From NCBI GenBank assembly GCA_002914845.1, contig JXTC01000408.1, positions 62,001-126,000 of the forward strand: a stretch of 64,000 bases of DNA, written 5' to 3'. Positions 24,828 to 35,334 of the stretch are shown one piece after another. This stretch comes from Trema orientale. Lineage: Eukaryota > Streptophyta > Magnoliopsida > Rosales > Cannabaceae. Made by a program: the position numbers and the translations under genes. Each line of letters opens with the position of its first letter. Positions within the stretch are counted from its first letter, which is position 1. The notes under the pieces were generated by a model, which worked only from the letters and a program-made list of their open reading frames with translations, had not been told where the DNA came from and searched no databases.

Positions 24828-25128
24828 TTATATTACTTCTTTTATGCTGACATTCATCATCAATGCCTCTGCTCTTTGATCACAAACATTCTACGGCCAA
24901 TTTTGTTTTCATGAAAGAAACTGTCAGATTTTATATTACTTCTTTTATGCTGACATTCATCATCAATGCCTCTGCTCTTTGATCACAAACATTCTACGGC
25001 CAATTTTGTTTTCATGAAAGAAACTGTCAGATTTTACAAGTCATATACCAGGCATTAAAAATCATATTTTCATGAAAGAAACTGTCAGATTTTACAAGTC
25101 ATATACCAGGCATTAAAAATCATATACC
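24828..25128. repeat. Two overlapping recent tandem duplications (103 bp and 58 bp)
   Basis: A 103-bp unit beginning TTATATTACTTCTTTTATGC occurs at 24828 and 24931 with no mismatch that I can see. Its end is itself duplicated as a 58-bp unit, from CATGAAAGAAACTGTCAG to the following AAATCATATTTT-like word, starting at 25013 and 25071. The near-perfect identity points to recent slippage or unequal exchange, or to an assembly artefact. Confidence 0.92.
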
Positions 25129-25149
25129 ATATTCAAATTAGCATATACC

Positions 25150-26640
25150 ACAATAAAGTGTCAAACAAATACACAAGGTTTTGAACTAAAAACATAAACT
25201 TATTAATCAAATACAAATTAAACAAATGTTGAATATAAAACAAACATAAATTGATAAATTTATGAACTATATAGATAAGTTTAGAAACTGAATGAATTAA
25301 ATAAGGAGTACATAACAGATATAAACCATAACTATAATATCATGAACCACACTCACAAATTCATAAACTAAGGTCATGTTTGGTGTACCGTATTGTATTG
25401 TATTGTGATGTATTATATTGGATTGTATTATATTATTTTATTACAGTACTATGTTTGGTTTTGCATTTGTATTAAGATGTTGTATTAGAAAGTTAATTTT
25501 GAAAAATATCATTTTCAAAAATTTACTTAGAAAAAATACTATTTTCAAAAAATATTTAGGAAAATACCACTTGTAAAATTATCACTTTTAAAAAAATTAT
25601 TTACAAAAACCACTTTTTAGACACAAATTTAGAAAAATATCACGTTTAAAAATTTATTTAGAAAAATATCACTTGTGAAAAGAATAAAGTGATGTGAGAG
25701 AGAAAATGATGAGAGATAAATTAAGAATAGAAAAAGTGAGGAGAGCGAGTATTGTACAATAATACGTTAAAGTTAAAATTATATAATACAGCGTGATACA
25801 AACTTTTTATTCGGTATTAGATAATACTCTCCGTATTGTATTAAATTTTGATGTCGTATTAAATAATACAATACAAAAGCACAACCAAACACAGTATTAT
25901 GTTTAATTAATATAACACAGAGTCTTTATACAGTATACCAAACATGACCTAAAGACATAAATTTATGAACCAAACAGAATAATATCAACAAGAAAATTAA
26001 ATAGAACTAGATACCTAACTTGATATATTAAATAGAAAATTTTTAAGGAGATATATTCTCATATCTAAAATACAACTTTATGAGTCAAAGATACAAACTT
26101 ATGAACTACACTGACAACTTCATGAACTAAAGACTTATGAACCAAACAAATTATGAATTTGAACTAAAGACTTAAATATATGAACTAAAAACTTAAAGTT
26201 AGGAACATAATGTGAACTAATTTATATGAGATATATTCTCATATACGAAATACAACGTTATGAAACACAATTTTATAAACTAAAGACATAAAGTTATGAA
26301 CCATACTGATAATTTTATGAACTAAACACATAATTTCATGAACCAAGAATACAAATTTGTGAATCAAACAAAAATCAAATATGTATGAAACAGATACTGT
26401 ATTCAACCCCAGATTTTCTCACATTTAGACCTTCACTAGATTCTCTCAAATTATGAAACACAAATACTATCTAAATTTTTATATACTAAAACAACAATGC
26501 CATGGACTCATTCAAATTTCTATGTACCATATTCTAAAAGCTATGAACCAAATTTATATGAATTATATCAAATTTAACATATATCAAAACTCATATTTTT
26601 CACCATAATCATGAACTAAAATAGAAATTCATCAATAAAA
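25150..26640. repeat. Degenerate array of ATGAACYA / CATAAACT words
   Basis: Short words such as TTATGAACCA, ATGAACTAAA, CATAAATTTATG and GACATAAA recur every 15-35 bp over about 1.5 kb, interrupted by the PIF-type MITE (25372-25949). No constant period or gene is seen. Confidence 0.6.
25372..25949. mobile_element. PIF/Harbinger-type (Tourist-like) MITE, copy 1
   Basis: A 578-bp element. The left end is GGTCATGTTTGGTGTACCG and the right end, inverted, is GGTCATGTTTGGTATACTG. It is flanked by TAA on both sides (25369-25371 and 25950-25952), the 3-bp duplication expected of PIF/Harbinger elements. A closely related copy lies at 59250-59833. There is no coding capacity. Confidence 0.88.
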
Positions 26641-26890
26641 GATAAAAATCCCTAAATTTTCAATTGAATATATCAAAAACTAGAACCTCAGAATAATAAT
26701 GCCATAAACTGCATTCAAATTTCTATGTACCACATATAAAAAAACTATGAACTGAATTTTACATGAGTCAGATTAGATCTAGCATATATCAAAACTCATA
26801 TATCAATCATGAACTAAAATAGGAATTCATTAACTAAAAACAAAAACTCCTAAATTTTCAATTGAATCTGCCAAAAACTAGAACTTCAAA
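26496..26890. repeat. Tandem duplication, about 203-bp unit, two copies
   Basis: Units start AATGCCATGGACT (26496) and AATGCCATAAACT (26699). They share TTCAAATTTCTATGTACCA, CATATATCAAAACTCATA and CTAAATTTTCAATTGAAT. Moderate divergence suggests an older event than the 24.8-kb duplications. Confidence 0.85.
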
Positions 26891-27375
26891 TGCGATTGAA
26901 TCTAAGTATTTCACCTAAAAACAATCAAATAACAAAAATGAATTTATTAAAAACCTAAAATACAAATTAATCAAAAACGTGAAGATCAATCAGTGTTGAC
27001 TTACCCTTAGATCCGCAAGTTCATTAGTAGAATTTGAAAACTTCACAATGGGGCATCAATCTTTATTGACAGAGCTTTGATGTTTGTGGATGAACTCATA
27101 GATTGAAGATCATTTTAGATTGAAGTCCACTCTATCTCCAACAATGGTGAAACTCTGGCGCTGACACTCTCGAAGAAGAAAAAGAATTTGATGTCGGTGA
27201 AGATTTACAGAGGAAGAAAATCTCAATACATTTTTTTTTTTCTTTGGAGCGTGAAAAGTTAGGAGAGATAGTTCAGTAAGAGTATTTTTGGTATAGACTT
27301 CCAACGAGTCTTTACATGGGTCATTTGGCTATAAAAAATGGGTTATGGACATATATTGAGTTTTGGGCCTAAAAC

Positions 27376-28224
27376 TGGCCAAATTACTATTCAGCCCTTT
27401 TTCTTTTTGTGGTAATTTTACCACATCACATCAAAATTTCGAGAAATTATATCAACTACGGAGAATTAGAATTATACGGTACCTCTTTTTACTTTGGAAA
27501 GTTCTAAATTTATCAAAAATTAGACTATCTATATTCATTTTCTTTTTACATCACAAAGGGATTGTTTTATTATTGTGCTTTTTCTATGTACATTCCTCAT
27601 ATTCCAAAAATACCATTTTTATTGTGTATATTCCTTATTTTGTTGTACCAAGAATGAAAATTAATAACAAATCTGCAACCTAAGCTATTATTAAATCAGT
27701 TTAACTAACTTTGATTTATTTTTTAAAAAAAAATTGAAGTTCATTTATATTTTTTTAGATGATTACCCACCAATTTTATCATATTATTTTTGCCTCACCT
27801 TTTTGTATTTTTTTCATCTAATTTTTCTCACAAAAAGATAAATATAAAATTTCAACATGATAGATGAAAGGAAAAAGGAATAATAATAATAAAAATGATA
27901 TTTATTTTTTCTCCTTTATTTCTTTTAATATTGTTTTGGTCGTTGCATTTATTTTTTTTCTTGTTGCTCTCAGGACACCTTTTCAATTGTATCCTGCTCA
28001 TGTAAATCATAAATCTATTTTAACTATATATATAGGTTACTATTTTATTAAAAATTACGGACATTAATTAAGTCCAAGTCCAGGACAACTTATGTTTCCT
28101 ATTTCTAACATATACATATGAACGAAAAAGAAACTTTATTTTATTGCACGTGTTTTTTTTTTCCTTTTTTTCTCAAGAAAAAGCCAAACAAATATGAGAA
28201 ATTTAGATGAATGATCAATATTTT
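27376..28224. other. Intergenic AT-rich DNA, no gene recognised
   Basis: Short hydrophobic open frames (27363-27683, 27864-28067) are A/T-composition artefacts with no domain. Nothing else is recognised. Confidence 0.5.
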
Positions 28225-28480
28225 AAATTTGATTAAGTAGATGTCCACTTTTTAAATTTTATAGCTAAATATCCAGATGTATATATTTTTACACTTGGTA
28301 GATAAACATATCTACCAATTTCAGTTACTATACTGAAATGTATTGGGTATATAATTTTTTGTACTTGGTATATAAAATTTTACTATTGGTATATAAACAT
28401 ATATACCGGACATTTTGCTATAACATTTGACAAAGGGATATTTACTTAAAGTAGGCCCAAAATTTGGTCATATTTCTACG
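28225..28480. mobile_element. Fragment related to the 22.27-kb element edge
   Basis: It contains AGTAGATGTCCACTTTTTAA, then ATTTTATAGCTAAATATCC and TTGGTATATAAA words, matching the left edge near 22285-22350 and the word-rich region after it. Borders are approximate. Confidence 0.45.
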
Positions 28481-28685
28481 TAACCAGTAGAAATGATATT
28501 TACCTAATTAGGCCCAAAAAATTGATTTACAATTTGGCCCAAAATTGATTTATACATATATTGATTTACAAATCTCCTTTAATCTATACATATATTGATT
28601 TATACCAAATTTTGGGCCTAATTTAAATCAAAATTTGGTCATATTTATAAATAAATATATGTATAAATCAATAGGAGTTACTACG

Positions 28686-29720
28686 TAACCAGTAACTAGA
28701 AAAACTAGAAACCAATAACCGATTTCGTTATCGATATGGTTATGAACATGTAATCAATGTAGTAACTAGTCACTAGTCTTGTAATTAAACCTTATTTTAG
28801 AAACTAGTAACTAGATTGATAATTGTTAACCAGTAACCAATGTTGTAACTAGCTACTAGTTTAGAAACTAGTAACTAAATTGATAATTGTTAACCAGTAA
28901 CTAATCTTTTAACTAGCTACTAGTTTGAAAACAAGTAATTAGCTACCAATTAGATTGATAATTGCTAACCAGTAACTAATCTTGTACCTAGCTACTAGTT
29001 TGGAAACAAGTATTTAGTTACCAATCTAGAGAAACCATTAACTAAATTGATAATGGTAACCGAAAATCAGAAAAACCATAAATCAAATTGTTACTAGTAT
29101 TGGTAATCAGATTGGTAACTTATTATCAGTAACTAGAGAAAATAATAACTAATTACTAATTTGACTACATGGTAAGCATAAGAACCAATAACTAGTAATC
29201 AGATTGGAAACTGACTGGTTATTGGTAACTTATCAGTAACTAGGGAAACTACTAACTAAATTGCTAATAGTAACCAAAAACCAAAGAAAGCAGAAACCAA
29301 ATTAGTTACTAGTAAATAGATTGGTTATTAGTAATTAGAGACTAAATTGGTAACTGGTAACCAAATTGTGTAACGGTAACTAATTTTGTAACTGGTTAGT
29401 AACCAATTCCAAATTAGTTACAAGTAACTAGATTGGTTATCGGTAAACAATTTAACTAATAACTAAATAGGCTAGTGAAAATAAAAGGAAAAAAGAATTT
29501 AACGAAGTAAAAAAGGAAAAAAAAGAAGAATAAATTGGTTATAGGTAACTTGCCACCAGTTTGGAAACCGGTAACTAATCAGATTGGTAACAGATAACTA
29601 GAGAAATCAGTGACCATTCTGTTTACTAGTAGCTAGTAACCATTCTGATTACTGGTAACTAAATTTATTAGTGGTAACAAGACTTGTAAATAGTAACTAC
29701 AATAATTAGTAACAAATATA
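28686..29720. repeat. 1-kb degenerate array of GTAAC / ACTAG words
   Basis: Words such as AACCAGTAACTA, GGTAACTAG, TAGTTTGGAAAC and AGATTGGTAACT recur dozens of times in both orientations at intervals of roughly 10-30 bp. There is no open frame and no fixed period. It looks like an expanded and shuffled minisatellite. A related GGTTACTGGTTATTAG word is found in the foldback at 11.55 kb. Confidence 0.85.
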
Positions 29721-29988
29721 TTACTGAGCTTTTTTTTCCCTTTCCCTACTTTGAATATAGTTATTATTGTAACTAGTAATCATAGTAACCAGTACTACTA
29801 AGATGAGGGAAAAAAACACAAAAAGAAGAGTAGAGGAAAAAAAAAGAGTAAAAAAAAACAATTAGTACTTACTCTTAAAAAAATTGAAGAGAAGGAATTA
29901 AAAAGGGAGGAAAAAAATCCAAAAAAAAAAAAGAAGAAGAAAAGAAGAGAGAAATGAGCATGATCTAATTAAAATATATATATATATA

Positions 29989-30240
29989 GGCACCAATCCA
30001 GTAGGTATTTTTTTTTTCACCTATCTATAGATATTATTTTACCCAATTAAAATTCATTAAGTATGTCATTTCATGGTAAAAGTTAGAGAGAGAAAAGCAT
30101 TAAATAATAAATTTTTATTTTTATTTTTTTCCCAACTACTAAATTATGGTAGCCGTTATATTATGATCCAATGGCTGAAAAAAAATACCTATAAAAAAAA
30201 TACCTATTGAATTGGCAAAATATCTATTGGATTGGCAACC
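29989..30240 (+). mobile_element. (TA)n-associated MITE, copy E (subfamily II)
   Basis: The left end is GGCACCAATCCAGTAGG and the right end ATTGGATTGGCAACC, with TA runs on both sides. The body matches copy D (TTTCCCAACTACTAAATTATGG). The right terminus is duplicated (ACCTATTGAATTGGCAAAAT before the final copy). Confidence 0.85.
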
Positions 30241-30485
30241 TATAATATATATATATATATATATAAAAGATGATGTCAGGGATCGATCCTAGAATTAGGA
30301 CGAAAGAAACGGGGCATCAGCCAGCACAACCACTTAAGTTTAGATATTGAAGTGATACTTTTTATTATATAAGTAATATTAAGAAGATAGCTTTAATTAC
30401 AAAATTGCTACCTCATCATTCACTGTATTTTTACAATTATTTTTCAATTGTTTATGTTTTATACCGCATGAAAAAAGCATCCACC

Positions 30486-31232
30486 TCCTCCTCCTCTACT
30501 AGCAAGCGTTGTTCCTACCAGGGAGGAGACTCTTTCCTCTCCCTAGTATAGGCTTTTTTTCTTCTTCAGTTTTTCTTTCTGTGTTTTTTTTTTTTTTCAT
30601 TTTTCTTCTATTTGTGAATGAAGTTATTTACCTAGATCTAGATCTATAGTGCTCTTTGTATACCCATATTTAGATCTGTAGTGTTTTGGATAGTTTTTTA
30701 TTTTCCTTTCAGTTTCTAGTGTACACCTAGATTTAGATCTGTAGTATTTTTTGTTGTATTTTTTGTTGTTATTTCCTCTAGATCTGGGGTCTTCGAGAGC
30801 CAGGTTTGAAAGATTTTACGTAGCATTCCCTGATGGATGCTGTAAAGAAGGTGACGTTTACTGATGGACGTCGTGATGGGGGTGGCGTTTACTGATGAAC
30901 GTCGTGAGGAGATTGGTGTTTACTGATGGATGCCGTATAGAGGTAGCATTTACTGACAAACACCGTATAGAGGTGACATTTACTGACGATCGCTGTGAAG
31001 AGAATTTGTTTGTCTCTAGAGGCAGTGGAATTTGTTTTGTTTACTTTTATTGGATTGAACTTACACACCTCACTAGTATTTGTCTCATACTTTCAGTTTT
31101 GAGTTTTGATGTAGTTTATTTTTTTCTCTTGGATAGAATTTTTATCACCCTTTGTATGTACTCATTGTAATTGATGAAACCGTTTTAATCGATTATTAAT
31201 ATAAACAGGAAATTCATTAGAAAAAAAAAAAA
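30486..31232 (+). mobile_element. Short poly(A)-tailed retroposed element, LINE-related
   Basis: A unit of about 747 bp flanked by the direct repeat CATCCACC (30478-30485 and 31233-31240), each copy preceded by A-rich sequence. It ends in a 12-base A-run (31221-31232). The 3' part (TTGTATGTACTCATTGTAAT, then a RNA-tail-like AT region) looks like a LINE 3' UTR. Its middle holds about six units of roughly 30 bp around GTTTACTGATGGACG, a word also found inverted at the 3' side of the 14.5-kb LINE. It is most likely a deleted LINE copy or a LINE-derived SINE. The open frame at 30895-31170 is not supported as a gene. Confidence 0.75.
30825..31000 (+). repeat. Minisatellite of about 30-bp units in the retroposed element
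   Basis: About six tandem units share TTTACTGATGGAYG or a close variant and TCGTGA/CCGTAT followed by a purine-rich end. Unit length varies by 1-3 bp, so no reading frame is kept through the array. Confidence 0.85.
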
Positions 31233-31240
31233 CATCCACC

Positions 31241-31747
31241 GTATTTCACTAATTTTTATTTCTTTTGTACGTAAAACTCAAAAGATTCCCAGCATTTCTC
31301 TTTACAATTCCCAAACTTACATAAAGACTAGGCCCGACACTTCACAGGCCTACAATTAATGCCGACTCATGATCATATATAAGTGTTAGTGTCAGCCCGA
31401 GTCCGGCCTATTTAGCAAGAATATCTATACACATGTAACATGTCGTTTTCTTTTTATTTTTTATTTTTTGAACCAATGTCGTTTTCTTTTTAGTTTTTGC
31501 TTTTAACATAAGAAGACAAGCTTGTCTTATTTAAGTTTTTAGCACGTAATTCACAGAACATGTTATGATTTTTTTTTCAAAGAAAGTTAAACGTACTACG
31601 CAATATCTTGAAATGCACAGATAAGAGGTGGTCCATTTTATTGAATTTGTTGTATAATTTCAACTGCAACATTTTTTTTTAAATGATAAAATGTGGTCAA
31701 ATGTTTTACTTAGTTGATAACCAACTCTACTTTTAATGTAAGAGAAA
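31241..31747. other. Intergenic DNA, no gene recognised
   Basis: AT-rich sequence with short T-runs. A small direct repeat of GTCGTTTTCTTTTTA occurs at about 31442 and 31478. No gene or element recognised. Confidence 0.45.
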
Positions 31748-32296
31748 GTATCATAAAATAACCTGGTATTTCAACTTTTTTACATGAAACCCCACATGTT
31801 TTAAAAAATATGAGAAAAGTTTCTTGAATTTAATTTTTTTTATTATGAAAAACTTCGTAATTTGACTATTTTTGAAATTCGATCTTCTCGTATAAGCTAA
31901 ATTGGGAAAACTAATAAGAAATGACAAAATTAACTTTAGTGGATAGTAGATTTAGGTTTATATTATATTTTTTACTTTGTGTTTGGATATATAAATAATT
32001 ATTTGAAAACTATTTTATCACTTATGAGGTTATTTGAAAAATTAAAATACTATTTGGAAGCTAATATAAACAATTTTTAAATTTATTGTAAGTCAAAATC
32101 TATCATTTACTAAGGATAATTTTATTATTTCTATCAATTTCTCTAATTTTAATTACATGAAGAGGTCAGATTTCAAAAATAATCAAGTTTTGAGGTTTTT
32201 TGTGATAAAAATCCAAATTCAAAAGAGTTTTCCCATTGTTCTTAAAACACATAAGGTTTCATAGAAAAATTATGAAATAGAACGTCATTTTACAAC
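31748..32296. mobile_element. Foldback element, arms about 170 bp
   Basis: The left arm has ACATGAAACCCCACATGTTT and GACTATTTTTGAAATTCGA. The inverted right arm has CTATGAAACCTTATGTGTTT and GATTATTTTTGAAATCTGA. There is no open frame; it is non-autonomous and of unknown superfamily. Confidence 0.7.
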
Positions 32297-32480
32297 ATTT
32301 TCTCTCTGATGTAATTTAAATGTTGTTTTTTAATATTTTTTTCTAAAAAAAAAAAACATGCTATATTAATGTTGAATGAGTATATTATTATTATCTCATC
32401 ATATAAATTGCAAATGACTAATATTTATTGCTCATTAAAACTTCTTAATTTTTTGCCTAGACACCACTATTATTTTAAGA

Positions 32481-32703
32481 ATAATGTTATGGAACACCAT
32501 ATGGTGCCTAGCACATGTGTCTGTCTGTCATTGGCTAATTATAATTATAATTTAGGTGCATCTATATCTGTCATTGGCTAATTATAATTATAATTCAAGT
32601 AGGTCCATGTGAGACCTAATTTATTAATTAGAATCTTTAAGTAATACATAGATATATTATTTTGGTGTTAGGCACCATTTGTGATTTGTGCTCATGACAT
32701 TAT
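32481..32703. mobile_element. Small MITE with inverted ends and internal duplication
   Basis: The left end is ATAATGTTATGGAACACC with ATGGTGCCTAGCAC. The inverted right end is ATAATGTCATGAGCACAA with ATGGTGCCTAACAC. Inside, CTGTCATTGGCTAATTATAA is repeated with a period of about 48 bp (32526 and 32568). The 223-bp unit is non-coding. Confidence 0.65.
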
Positions 32704-32861
32704 GCTTATTTTAATATTGTGGTACCAAAAACATCTTGTAAATTGGTATCAATAATTACTAGAGTAAATTAGAAAGTGTAGCATTACCTTTTTTTTCCCC
32801 CTTTTCTGGCCAAAAAATATCTTGAAGAAGTTGCTTGAATGGTCGAAAGAACTCTTACTTG

Positions 32862-33433
32862 TAGGATTGGCAATGGGGCGGATCAGAGACAAGTTTTCAA
32901 TTATCATCTCCATCCCCGAAAGTCAATCACAATACTATCTCCGCCCCATTAATCATTCTTTTGGATGCGGGGACGGTGCGGATATTAACCAATGGATAAT
33001 AGGAAAAGCTGTGGTTACCCATTACCCATTGATAATAATAAAATATTAAAAAAATTAAGGTGAAAATACTAAGTCCTTTTCATAATCAACAAAATATTAA
33101 ACACAACAATATACTAATAATTTTTGAACTCTAAAATTTAAATATATAAATACATATAACTCTCCAAATTCATTATTTTACCAAAGATATAAGAATATAG
33201 ATAGTGTAAAATTTAATAGATATTTATATGTAAAATAATTTTTCTATGTAAATATATATATCGGAGCGGGTACGGTGCAGATTATGATAATACCGTCCCC
33301 GCATCATACATGTATATTAACAGTGTAGTTATTCTTCGTCCTGGTCATTGTTCCCGTTTGAGTGATTTTTCCCCTCTCATTCAAATCGGATAACCACATA
33401 TACCCATAATCATGAGTTATATTGCCATCCGTA
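32862..33433. mobile_element. hAT-like non-autonomous element
   Basis: The left end is TAGGATTGGCAATGGGGCGG and the right end, inverted, begins TACGGATGGCAATATAACTC. The flanking 8-mers CTTACTTG (32854-32861) and CTTAGTCG (33434-33441) match at 6 of 8 positions, consistent with an aged hAT duplication. GC-rich words (GGATGCGGGGACGG, CGGAGCGGGTACGG) near both ends resemble known plant hAT MITEs. The open frame at 32822-33049 is not a gene. Confidence 0.7.
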
Positions 33434-35334
33434 CTTAGTCGAAGTCTCGAAGATGGCTGCTGAACCAGCAATCGTAATATTAATTAAGGTAACTGTCTAC
33501 TGTCGGTTGGGTTTTCATTCTTTTTTTTTTCTTTTAAATATTAGTTTTAACTTGTAAGTTGTAATTCTGATTATTAAATATTATTTTCTTTCTTTGCTGG
33601 AACAACTGCCAGATTGGTTGCCAATTGGACCGAATGTATTGACAAACATAGTATTCATGAACCAAAAAAGAAGGGGCACGTTCTAGTTTCTTCAAACCAA
33701 ACCAGCCAACCACTGAAAAACACTGAAGTAATAAATATCAGAGAAGGATACGAAGTGAATAAGCAGATCAAATGAATGAAACTCTTAACCATTTAAGAAA
33801 CAATATTAGTCTAATATTTGTGATAACCTTAAACTTGATTAATATATCTCTATATTATACAAAAGCGAATGGCTTTAGTTCTCGGGCCATCGTTCGACCT
33901 GCTTTCTTTTGTTTTTTTTCTTTTTCTTTAATATCACGCTGAGTTTATAATGTCATATACAATTGTCAAGAAGATAAAACTTCTTTTTACAGGTGTCAAG
34001 AAAGAAAATACTATAAAAACATGTAATATTTTTTTCTTGAAGATATAGAGGACACGTGGTATGTTTTGCCTACTTTTTATATTGTTTACTAATATAGAGA
34101 TTTCTTTCTCTAATAAAAAAATAAATAAAAACTAACATAGAGATGCCCTGCATCTTCAGTCTTTTCGATCTTCTTCTTTCGTTTTTTCTTTTCTTTTTTC
34201 GGCTTGGCTTCAGTCTGTCTGATATTTTTTCTAGACTTCTGAAGGTGTTCTTCTTCTCTATCTCTATCTCCTATTTATTTTTTTTTTATCTTCTGGACTG
34301 CTGACCTTTAATGAAAATTTTCTTCTGATTTTTTTTTTTTTGGCTTACTTTTTTCAGGGTTTGTATGGTCTATGTTCTACTAAAGGTCTTTCTCTTCTGT
34401 TTACTTCCCAATTTTTCAAACAACAGGTTATTTTTGCAATCAATTGTTTTGTTTAGGTAATTTTTATTATGACAATTGAGAAAGAAAATTATTGGTTTTC
34501 TATTCTGAATTTTTCTTATTTTATAATTAATTTTGCAATGGCAGTTTTTAATATATCATGGCTTCAGGTTCTCCTACAATTCTAATAGGTTCTGTGATTT
34601 GTGATTTTGTCCTCTCTCCATGTAACTTTAAATGTTCATTGTAAATGTGTTGAATGTGTATATTGATTATTCACGAATTAAATATGAATCTTTTCTCTAT
34701 ATGAGTTCTGAAAAATTATTCGTGGGTATAAGGGATGTATTATAAAATAACAATCACTCATCCAAACAAGAGCAAAGTACAAGTATAATTTCTATTTTCC
34801 AAATATGATTCTTTCAGTTCATATTTTACTATTTGGTGCTCTATGTGGTCTTTGAAGGAAGCCTAAAGTCTATAATGATAGAACAGAATTTATAAGGATT
34901 GCTTTTTACTTTAGTTCATATTTTGTTCTGCTTTATTCTGTACCTTTATCGGTATGAATCAAGTGTCCCAATACTTTATGCTGGTCATATCTTGGCAAGT
35001 AACCAGGTTATTGGCCTTTAAAATTTATATGCCCTTTAATTCTTTAAACTATGGTAAAGCACTTACTGTATATGTTCTCTGGCATATTATTTGCTTGCTT
35101 TTACTTGATGTTGGTTTATGTATTATCATTTGATTGTACACTAATAATATACTAATCAATGAAATTTGATTTCCATTAATTATTCCAAAATATTGATCAC
35201 AATGTAATTCTATTATTTTCTTATATAGTTTTTCTATTGTTTCGTCATTTTGGGAGCTATTATTTTCTAACAAATGTTAAGATCTTTTATTTTTCACTTG
35301 TTGCAGCTATTGTCACAAATTCTCAGTTCAAAAA

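Larger units (their letters stand above)
22273..27375. mobile_element. Possible large inverted-repeat element, about 5.1 kb (tentative)
   Basis: The left edge has GGTATATGTCCACATTTTTT and then ATTTATAGCTATATGTCCA. The right edge, inverted, has CAATATATGTCCATAACCCA and then TTTTATAGCCAAATGACCC. A related fragment occurs at 28225-28480. Inside each edge lies a gene-like segment: a CT run followed by a less AT-rich stretch (22371-22640), and TCTCCAACAATGG to GAAGATTTACAGAGG (27000-27240). No transposase frame survives. A Mutator-like element is possible, but I could not define a target duplication. Confidence 0.35.

Noticed and set aside
30895-31170. 91-codon frame with TFTD repeats
   Set aside because: It lies within the minisatellite of a poly(A)-tailed retroposed element; unit lengths shift frame, so the peptide repeat is not maintained.
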